Positions 55,252-64,000 of a DNA stretch of 64,000 bases are shown here, piece after piece. The notes under the pieces were generated by a model that was not told the DNA's origin, did no database searches, and saw nothing but the letters and a program-made list of their open reading frames with translations. Every line of letters starts with the position of its first letter. Position 1 is the first letter of the stretch. The translations under genes were made by a program, and so were the position numbers. This DNA comes from Zonotrichia leucophrys gambelii. Lineage: Eukaryota; Chordata; Aves; Passeriformes; Passerellidae. Where the stretch lies: positions 5,855,814-5,919,813 of the forward strand of contig NC_088193.1 in the NCBI RefSeq assembly GCF_028769735.1. Direction: 5' to 3'.

Positions 55252-55834
55252 CTCCTTCCTTCCTTCCTTCCTTCCTTCCTTCCTTCCTTCCTTCCTTCCT
55301 TCCTTCCTTCCTTCCTTCCTTCCTTCCTTCCTTCCTTCCTTCCTTCCTTCCTTCCTTCCTTCCTTCCTTCCTTCCTTCCTTCCTTCCTTCCTTCCTTCCT
55401 TCCTTCCTTCCTTCCTTCCTTCCTTCCTTCCCACTTCCTTCCTTCCTTCCTTCCTTCCTTCCTTCCTTCCTTCCGCCACTTCCTTCCTTCCTTCCTTCCG
55501 CCACTTCCTTCCGCCACTTCCTTCCGCCACTTCCTTCCGCCACTTCCTTCCGCCACTTCCTACTTCCTTCGCACTTCCTTCCGCCACTTTTCCTCTTCCG
55601 CCACTTCCTTCCCCATTCCTTCCGCATTCCTTCCTTCCTTCCGCCATTCCTTCCTTCCTTCCTTCCTTCCTTCCTTCCTTCCTTCCTTCCTTCCTTCCTT
55701 CCTTTCCTTCCTCTTCCTTCCTTCCTTCCTTCCTTCCTTCCTTCCTTCCTTCCTTCCTTCCTTCCTTCCTTCCTTCCTTCCTTCCTTCCTTCCTTCCTTC
55801 CTTCCTTCCCCCCTTCCTTCCTTCCTTCTTCCTT
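55252..55834. repeat. (CCTT)n microsatellite with CCACTTCCTTCCG higher-order block
   Basis: Pure CCTT runs at 55252-55432 and 55640-55810 flank a section (55470-55640) of CCGCCACTTCCTT units of ~13 bp derived from the same tetramer. Homopurine-homopyrimidine. The SFLP/EGRK frames are artefacts. Confidence 0.97.
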
Positions 55835-56035
55835 CCTTTCTTTCCTTTCCTTTCCTTTCCTTTCCTTTCCTTTCCTTTCCTTTCCTTTCCTTTCCTTTCC
55901 TTTCCTTTCCTTTCCTTTCCTTTCCTTTCCTTTCCTTTCCTTTCCTTTCCTTTCCTTTCCTTTCCTTTCCTTTCCTTTCCTTTCCTTTCCTTTCCTTTCC
56001 TTTCCTTTCCTTTCCTTTCCTTTCCTTTCCTTCCT
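55835..56035. repeat. (TTTCC)n pentanucleotide microsatellite
   Basis: About 38 nearly perfect TTTCC units directly adjoin the CCTT array, so together they make a ~780 bp polypyrimidine block. Confidence 0.97.
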
Positions 56036-56279
56036 TTCCCCCACTTCTTAAATTAATTTTTGATTTTGACGATGGCCATCCTGATAATGGAAGGAGCAGA
56101 GCATCACCAAACCCCTGCCAGCTCCTTCCAGTCCACCTCAAGAAATGTTCAAATGGTGGGTGAAGAGAGAATTCTGGGGATCTGGAGATCAGGGAGGGCA
56201 GGAATTGCAGCCAGCTCCTGGGGGATTTGCACAGAAGAAAGAAATGGTGAGCAATAAAAACCCATAAAGGCTCTTTCAT

Positions 56280-56520
56280 TTCCGGAAGCAGCAGTACTTC
56301 ACATTTTGGCAGTGACTTGAGATCAAAGTATCCTAAATTTCCTTATGAAATAAAATTATTTCAGCTATCACTGAAATGTTGCCATTCCTTTGGAAATGTA
56401 TTTCCCGAAGAGCTTGTGCCTATCTAAAAGACTCTCAGATTTATAGGCTGAGGTTTTTTACCAGCAATATATTACAGCCTTTTTCAAGTAAAAATAATTA
56501 AAGACTAAGTTGAAAAGTTG
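56280..56520. promoter_or_regulatory. Candidate conserved non-coding element
   Basis: Repeat-free AT-rich block just right of the microsatellite, with TTTCCGGAAG (ETS-like), GATCAAAG (TCF/LEF-like), TTCCTTTGGAAATG and AATTATTTCAGC. Weak call by composition. Confidence 0.3.
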
Positions 56521-58810
56521 GGGTTTTTTTCATGATGCCTTAAAATACTAAAGTATTGCCAGTCACCCTCCAGGTGAACATGACCTCCTTGATTAATAAA
56601 AAAGCCATAAACCCATATTAGAATGGTTAGGGCTGCTCAGAATTGGGGCTGAATGAAAAAAAAAAAATTTAAAATCCCTTTTATGGACTCTACATCACTG
56701 TTTTCAAAGCAAAATGTTAATATTCAGTCTGTAAAGCACAACTCTTGTTTCTGAACCAATGGGAAAATGAGGATCACTTTTTCCAGCTTATTGAGAGGCT
56801 TCTGCCCCACAGCAACCCATGCAACTGATAATGGAGGATTCCACAAGAAAAATCAGAAAATCAACTTCTCAGCCTTTTCTCCTCCACCTGAAGCATCAAA
56901 ATAATTAGAGATACTTAAGGATTTTTTTTTACCAGCCATGGAAGGTATTTTTTTCTGTTTTAAGGGAAGATTGCCTTTTCTGAGGGGATTTTTTGAAGAG
57001 GGGAAGTGTGAGATTCCCAACGACGCCGTGTCAGCCACGCTCCCTCCACAGCAGGCTGGGAGGTTTTTATGTCACATCTTCACAGAGGGCTTGTGCAGGC
57101 TGGGGTTTATGATATATGCACTCAGCTAAGTGGAAATGAAGAAATACAGCAGAGGAGGGATGGAGAGGGTGCTCCAGAGGACAATCCATCTCACCCAGAG
57201 CCACCAGGGCAGGCTCGCCCTCCAGGGGTGATGCCAACTCTTGATTGCCCATAAAGTGAATTAAGAGTGACCCTCTCCTCTTGAATGTCTCATTTCTATC
57301 AACCAATCTCCACCTTTTTTTGCCTGTTTTTACCAAAATTACCCTAAAAGATGAACAGCAGGTTTTCATGTCATTGCATGAAGTCCTTTATGCCATCCCG
57401 AGCTTGTTAAAAATAAACCAAGTGCTATTAAATGGTCAAAACCAGAAAAGAATCCAATTTTTCAAGACCTTACCCATTCTTGGCCATTCCTCCACATTCA
57501 AAGTTGCTTCCAAACTTGTTGCTCATGTAACATCTCCTCTGGGGAGATCAGAAATGTTTGTGCAAAGATAACACTGTGCCATCAAATAGCTTTAATTTTT
57601 TCAAGAATATATCATGGCCAAATTTCCTCAGTCCAGTTCCAGGAGGTTTTCTTGCACTGGGAGCATCTTTAGCTCTTGGCTAAGATGCTGATTTTACCAA
57701 ATGCTGACCTCCACACCCTCCCAGTATCCTGTTATCAGTTATTGCCTGGTAAAAAAAGGAGGAATTGAGTTTGTGTTTCTGCTGCAAGGATGGGACTTGA
57801 TATTTCTGTAGAACAAATTCTAGACCAGACTTTTCTGGTTTTCTCCTTAAAAAACCAATTGGTCAACACATAAGCACTGGGATAAAACAGAGAGGGAAAC
57901 ATCATGTTGGACAATGCCAAAAAAAAACCTTGCCAAAGGAGCATTTATTTATTTAATATTTTCACCTAGGCATTTAAATTCTTTTTGTTTAATACTTACA
58001 GGTATTTATTTATTATTTGTATTTATTTAATTAATATGTCCCAATCGTCCTCCCAACCTCAGCTCCATAGAAAGGATGGAGCTGCTTCAGTGGATTTCTG
58101 ATGAGAACAACAATTACTGCTAAATATTCCTCTCCTCTCCACAGATACCATCTCTGAAAGGCTCCAGGGATATCTCTGCAACATAAACATGAGAATAAAA
58201 CCTGCAAGAGCCAGTCAGAGCTTTAGCAGACAAGGTTAATGTACCTTGAACAGCAGCATTAAACAACTTTGCTCATTTTTTTAAGTGGAGAGCTGAGATA
58301 CCTACATACATTTTAAAGTGTTATTTTTATAGGGTAAGACCATTAAAGCACCTTCCAAAACAAACTGGCACAGGGAAACATCAAAGAAGCTTCTTCAAAG
58401 TAACCTGAGAATACTTGAATTTTGTGCAAGCCAGCCCTCTGCCCGAGAAAAGTTCCCAAAAGAGCAAGTTGTGATTTTTTTTTTCAGCAAATCAAAAAGC
58501 TTTGAAGTGAAGCGTTGCCGAGGAACCCCAAAAATGTTGAAACTTCCTCTTGCTGGGCATGAAATGTCTAAAAAAAAAACCAAAACTGGTTGCCATGTAA
58601 AAAATAGGCAGCAGATGAATGTTTTAACAGTTGAGAACAATGTCAAACTAACTGAGAACAATTAATGTCCAAAGTCTGAAGTCTTGTCCTGTGCTTTCAA
58701 ACCTTGGCTTGTGCTCTTCATTCTCCACCTCATGGAGAGTGATGAGTCAGGAACCACAAGCAGCCACATTTCCATCTGCAAACACCAAATCCCAACCCCA
58801 CAGTGGCAAT
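56521..58810. other. PKNOX2 5' intron or flank, nothing recognised
   Basis: Unique AT-rich sequence with no supported exon, RNA or repeat. Confidence 0.4.
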
Positions 58811-58814
58811 GAGA

Positions 58815-59085
58815 AGGTCACAGAACCACAGAAAGATCTGAGCTGGAGAGGAGCCACAAGGATCCTCGACTCCAGCTCCTGGCCCTGCTCAGGACCATGC
58901 CCAAGAGTCTCACCACACACCTGAGAGCATTGTCCAAAGCTTTCTGAGCTCTGCTGGCCTTGGCCATGCCCTGGGAGCCTGCTCCTGTGCCCAGGCACCT
59001 TTCTCTAATACCCAACCTAAACCTACCCTGACACAACTTCAGACCATTCCTTTGAGTCGTGCCACTGGTTGTTGCCCCTCCTCTC
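58815..59085 (-). mobile_element. CR1-like LINE fragment, antisense
   Basis: Contains GTCACAGAACCACAGAAAGA, CTGAGCTGGAGAGGAGCCAC, CTCCAGCTCCTGGCCCTGCT and later TAATACCCAACCTAAACC, a CR1 subfamily 3' region in antisense, like 24665. Confidence 0.85.
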
Positions 59086-59269
59086 CCCCTCACAATATTT
59101 GCAATATTTGTGAATTCTACAAACTTCTGTCCCAAGACCAAAGGTGACATCAGCTCTGTTGCTTGAGTAGCTGAGAAGAAACACCCTCAAAAACTGTCTT
59201 GCTCTGCAAAAATGAAACCATTATTGAAGTTTTTGCCATTCCAAACTGATACCAGCAGTCCTTCACCAG

Positions 59270-59750
59270 TGTCCTGGTTTCAACTGGGACAGAGTGAATT
59301 TTCACAAAAGCTTGGAGGGAGGCTTGACCAGACCCTATTAGTAATGGTAATGGTAATGGTAATGGTAATAGTAATAGTAATATTTATTTGCTACCATTGC
59401 CAGAGGCAGGGGAAAAGGGCTCTCTCTTCTGAGAAGAAGGGAATCCATTCTCCTGGAGCAAGCATGGAGGACAGGTCAATGTGGTAATGCTGGTCCTGAC
59501 CAGAGGGAGCTCTTTGGGAGCATGGCTGTGGTCAGGTTAAGCTCTGTGCTCTCTTTTGTGCATTTTTGTTATTTGCATTGCTGTTGTTACAAGTTCATTT
59601 TCTTATCTCATTGCTGTTTCCAGTAAATTGTTCTTATCCCAACGCATCTTTGCCTTTTGTGCCTCCAATCTTTTCTCGACAGTGGGGCAGGAGAAGGGAA
59701 GCAAGTGAGCTGCATGGAGATTTGGAGACTTGGGGAGGGGGCACTAACTT
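59270..59750 (+). mobile_element. ERVL-type LTR remnant
   Basis: Begins TGTCCTGGTTTCAACTGGGA, CAGAGTGAATTTTC, the classic start of avian ERVL LTRs, and continues with the expected T-rich 3' part and GAAGCAAGTGAGCTGCATGG. The expected terminal ACCACAACA-type end is missing, so it is truncated near 59750. It holds a (GGTAAT)n tract at 59336-59382. Confidence 0.75.
59336..59382. repeat. (GGTAAT)/(AGTAAT)n short microsatellite
   Basis: About seven hexamer units inside the LTR remnant. Confidence 0.9.
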
Positions 59751-61527
59751 GGGGAGTACTGTTATTAAATAAAAACAATCAATTCCTCTGCCACTACAAA
59801 TATCACAAAGTGCAAAACAGAGCAATGCCAGTGCAAGACCCACCTGCAACCTCAACACTGCCAACAATGCTGGCACAGATCCCACCACAAACCAAGGACT
59901 GTTTGTAAATGTTGCTGCAGTCCATGGACACCCCATAATCAACACTGCAATTTCCCATATTTTTAGATTTCAATTTAATGCCTTCCTGGGGTATTTGTTA
60001 TGCAAGTCAAATCTCACCATTTTTATGCAAATCTCCCAAAACCTCCATGAGTAAACATGGACAGACACCTGGTTTTTGGTGGACTTGCTAAGAACAGCAG
60101 AGTGAACCCAACTGCAGAAACACAGGCGAGGTGTGAGTGTAGCATGCAAAGGGAAAGTCAGGAAAGCAGCAATACCACAGTACACCAAATAAAACCCTCC
60201 CTTAAATCTGCCTCATTTCTTGCTGTATCCTGCTATCACACTTGGAAATTTTCCCCTTGGGAGAGGGAAAAACTCCCTCTGGAGCCTCATAAGGCAGATA
60301 AACCAGAATTCTTGACTCACTGAGTTTTCATTTCACATCCCTCTCTTGCAGCTCTCCGGCTCCTCTGGTCTTGCCTTCCCCCTAAATTTCCAATGTAAAA
60401 TGTAAAATTCCCTATGAAAAATGACTCTGCTGACCAGAAAACAAAAATAAGGTTTCCCTTGAGGCATGTCAGGCTTTCTGGCATTTACAGGGAGCTGACC
60501 CTGTCCAAACCCTGAGCCAAGGCACTAAAGCCTGAGATGGGAACACCTTGATTAATCACCACAATTGAAACATTTCTCATTTGCCCATTTGAAAGCAATT
60601 TTTGGGCCATATTTCCAGCCTCAATGATGAAAGAGAAGTTTGAAATATGATATGGTGATTTATAAGGAATTACAATGGGTTTCAAACTCCTTTAGTAATG
60701 CTTAATAAGACTGTCTTCTCCATTTACTCCAAATGGGAGTAAATCTCAGCTTAGTCTGAACTCAACAGGATGAGGAAATTGGGATCAAAAAAGGACTGGA
60801 AAGTGTTCATGGTGTGAGACAGATACGTTACTTTTTTTTCTCACAACTTCTTTTGCACAATGACAAAAGGTATGGCCTGGTCTCAGAGGTGGATCTTGTG
60901 GTCATTGGGGCTTCAGAAGGAAAGCTGAAATAGTTTGGTGCCTGGAAACTGAGGGCTCTAACACACAGCGGGGAAAGCCAAGAGAAACAAAGTTGTTTCT
61001 CAGAAACCTTCAGATAATTTCTATCATTAACCACTTGGAGTGATGCCAGCCCAGTGTTCCAGAAGGTCATTTAATGGACACCCACCACCATCACATCCTC
61101 CTGTGCCTTTCAAGGAAGGTGTCTGCACCCTGTTGGCACAATTTGCTGAGCAGCTCTGGCTTGGTCTCCTTGCTGGAGAAGCTTCCAGCACTTTGGGTCC
61201 TCCACAGCCACAGCTCCTCCAAAGAGAGCAACCCAACCCACACAAAACACATGGCAGGGCACTGAGTACTTTTGATGCCTTGAGATTTTAGCCTTTATAT
61301 TTTCCCAATCCTGCGCTGCATTAGTGCATAACTAACTCCATATGAAGCGTCAGCTCCTGTCTTCACATCTTGGTCAGACAAAACTGGGCCTGGAACCCAA
61401 GGACATCCAACAGACTCAGGACCAGAAAAGAATAAATAAAGGTGAATTGGGGAGGAGCAAACTGGGGGAATGAGACTTCATTAGCTGACCCTGTAATTGA
61501 AGAATTAACCCCTGATATGTAAATGGA

Positions 61528-62241
61528 TGTTCCAGATTGCAATGCAAGATGTTTTCTATTACCATCTGTATGGCAGTTGTCTTTTATCAAGTGGGCAGTT
61601 TGCCTTATCTCTCTCTGAGTGATCACAATCACTCCTCCCTCTGGGGAGACACCTGCTGATAACAGCTATTGAATGTCCCTGCATGGCTGATAAGAACTAC
61701 AGCATCCCATTGGGAGATGTGAGCCCAGAGGGAGGAGCCAAGCATTCCTGCCTGGATATAATCTGGAGATTCTGGAACACCAGCCAAGCATTCCTGCCTG
61801 GATATAATCTGGAGATTCTGGAACACCAGCACGGCTTCTCCACTGGATTCCCCAGAGGAACAGCAGCTGCCTCTGCCCCTGGATCTCCAGAGGCAGAGAC
61901 TGCACCTTTCTCCAGGATCCCTGCTCCAGCAGAACCAGCCCTGACACTGCAGGAGGGCTGAGCCACAATTCCAATGGGACTGCTGCCAACAGCCTGACCC
62001 ACAGGGTGTCAGGTTGGGTTCTGACTCTGGCAGTGTTGTTTTAGTGCACTGCATTGTTTATTTTATCCTTTTATTTTCTTCCCTATTAAAGAACTGTTAT
62101 TTCCTGCTCCCATATTTTTGCCTGAGAGACCCTTAATTTAACATTCATAGCAATTCAGAGGGGTGGGGAGGGTTTACATTCTCCATTCCAAGGGAGGCTC
62201 CTGCCTTCCTTAGCAGGCTCCTGTCTTTCCAAACCCAGACA
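61528..62241 (+). mobile_element. Solo LTR (ERVL-like) with 5-bp TSD ATGGA, copy 2
   Basis: The 714 bp element starts TGTTCCAGA and ends CAGACA, flanked by ATGGA at 61523-61527 and 62242-62246. It is the same family and orientation as 23825-24516. It contains an exact internal 46 bp duplication (61738-61783 and 61784-61829, CCAAGCATTCCTGCCTGGAT...) where copy 1 has one good and one decayed copy. No retroviral genes are attached. Confidence 0.88.
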
Positions 62242-62246
62242 ATGGA

Positions 62247-63890
62247 CCAAACTTAAATCTGCCTGAAAAACTCGTGACCACTGTCCATCCTGGGAGGCTC
62301 TGACTGCCCAAGGTGTGTCTGTTAAAGGCCTTTTATAAATTCCCACTTTATTCTCTTAACTGTCTGGCCTCTGTTCTAGGCAACCACTCCAAGGCACCAC
62401 TTTCACTCCCTTTGAAATACAGATTGGAAGGAGGGCACCAAGCAGGGAGGATCCCCCCAAAAAGTGTCATTGTGGTGACCCCAATCCCCCCCACACTCAG
62501 TAGAAAAGTAATTTCAACATGAATCCAACCTGTGCCTTTATCAGAAAGGGCTGAAATCAGGCTGAGGAGATTTTCATCACTTCCTTCATCATGTGGGTTT
62601 TTTGGGCTGAGGCAGGGACACCAGCAAGAAACAAAGGGCAGCCTAGGGGGAACAATCCTGCCCCTGCTGGCTGCTTCTTACTAAAAGGGGAGGGGACTTC
62701 TTACTTTACTTCTTACTTTTTACTTCCTTTACTTCTTACTTTACTTTCAGAGGAGGCAAGACTCAAAAGAAAAGACTCAAATAAAAGATGCTCTGCTGGG
62801 CCATGGACCAAATGAAGAGTTTGGGTTTTTCCCTGAGAAGCCCCCACCTGAATATAACCACTTTAAAGTGAAACCAGGCACTTTTGCAGAATACTTACCC
62901 AAATTGAAGGGGCCACTCCCATTTTCAGTGACCAAAGATTTCTCTTTGCTCCTACAGGAGTGAAGTTGTAGCCAGCAGAGTTTTATTTTCTGTGTCACCT
63001 GCTGGTGCCCTGGTTTTGGCACGGATCAAGCACATTTGTCACTCTGTCAAGCCCTAATTTTAGTGATCAGGGTTGACTAAAGGACTGTGAAACCCTTGGT
63101 TTCATGTACATCTTATTTTAAGCTCTGCATTTCATTTATTTTTAGTTGGTGGCCATTTCTTTGCGCCCTACTGCCGGCTGTGCCAAAATTTTGCAGTGAT
63201 AACAACCTATATTTCAGAGTATTTTCACAAAAATATATCTGTGTTTTCCTCCAGGCTGCTTATGCCTTGTAGGGCTCTTAACAATATGTTATCTACACTT
63301 GAGCTTTAAAACAAGACTCCCTGCACAGACTGATTTATTTTTAAAAAATAAGTGTTTCTGCTCTGAAATGCTCACAGCATTTAGGGAAGGGTTGATACAA
63401 TTTAAATTATATCAACAGAAAACAGCAGAAATTCCTCCAAATAAACCACACCAAGGTCATGATTCACCACATCCTCCTCAATTAATATACATAATTGCAC
63501 AATTAATACATATAATTGCTTAAATAATATAAAGCAAAGCAGCCTTACTGTTAGGGGGTGCTCAGGGAGCCACTGCCCTGCAAGCGTCCTCCCACTGCCC
63601 TGAAAACTGGGTAGGGATCACAACCTGGAGAAGCAAAAATGAAATATTTTGAGAGAAATTATAAAATAAGAAAGTGAAATATTAAGCAAAGGATGAAGGT
63701 CTGCACTAGGAAAGTGCATTGAATGTGGAGCCATGGATGGCAAGTCTTTCTTAGTGCTTTTTTTTTTCTGGAGGATGATGGGGAAAATAGGAGAAATCAA
63801 GAAAAACATAGGTGGGAATATCTCCTGGAGATGAGAGCAGGTCGAGCTAGGTCAGGGATTTTCCCCAGCAGGTTTGAACATCTCCAAAAA
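62247..63890. other. PKNOX2 upstream or 5' intron, nothing firm
   Basis: Unique sequence. A stretch near 63100-63310 has some retained CpGs and could be another regulatory element. No exon could be supported. Confidence 0.35.
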
Positions 63891-63914
63891 AGGACAAAAA
63901 TCAGAATTTTAGAG

Positions 63915-64000
63915 GTCGAACCGAGATGTGTCCAGCAAACGAAGGCGAGCTCCTCCTTGGTCTGGGCACAGGGGATGGAGGCCAAGGTGATCCTGTCCCC
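63915..64000 (-). other. CpG-retaining GC-rich segment at window edge
   Basis: The last ~85 bases are richer in G, C and CpG than the preceding intron and open on the minus strand (LASIPCAQTKEELAFVCWTH). This may be part of a 5' exon or regulatory element cut by the window end. No good GT donor follows on the minus strand, so an exon is not established. Confidence 0.25.

Noticed and set aside
55031..56056. 341-codon SFLPS frame and its antisense EGRK frame
   Set aside because: Artefact of (CCTT)n and (TTTCC)n microsatellites.

Overview
This window is eukaryotic nuclear DNA, almost certainly from a bird. It carries two complete vertebrate protein-coding regions cut into exons by long introns, several CR1-like LINE fragments, ERVL-like LTRs of avian type, and very large amounts of micro- and minisatellite. 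There is no sign of bacterial or phage organisation. Almost all long open frames are artefacts of tandem repeats.

Layout: positions 1-830 are a GC-rich 11-12 bp minisatellite. From 2.7 to 3.5 kb lies a CpG-rich promoter with two CRE sites and an NRF1-type site. It drives FEZ1 (fasciculation and elongation protein zeta-1, a kinesin-1 adaptor) on the + strand: one predicted non-coding exon and nine coding exons between 7680 and 19949, giving 400 codons with every splice phase consistent. A polyadenylation signal follows at 20066. From about 20.1 to 22.4 kb is the convergent intergenic/3'UTR interval. PKNOX2 (a TALE-class homeodomain transcription factor, PREP2) then runs on the - strand, with ten coding exons from 52614 (start) down to 22456 (stop), giving 480 codons, again with all phases consistent. 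The rest of the window (52.6-64 kb) is 5' PKNOX2 intron or upstream sequence. A tail-to-tail FEZ1/PKNOX2 pair matches the arrangement I know from human 11q24.2, so this is a conserved synteny block.

The striking feature is the introns. FEZ1 introns are compact, and most are packed with a different minisatellite, many abutting a splice acceptor. In at least three places (FEZ1 exon 6, PKNOX2 coding exon 2, PKNOX2 coding exon 5) the repeat unit contains the splice acceptor and the first bases of the adjacent exon, producing ladders of ghost acceptors with fixed spacing (55, about 170 and about 136 bp). PKNOX2 introns also hold several repeat-free, AT-rich but CpG-containing blocks that look like conserved regulatory elements, one with a near-perfect RFX X-box and others with TALE-type (TGACAG, TGATTGA) sites. 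Two solo LTRs of one family, each with its own 5-bp target-site duplication, lie 37.7 kb apart in direct orientation.

Exon boundaries were set by hand from GT-AG sites, reading-frame continuity and similarity to the FEZ1 and PKNOX2 protein families as I know them. Regulatory-element calls rest on composition and motifs only, because no alignment could be run.
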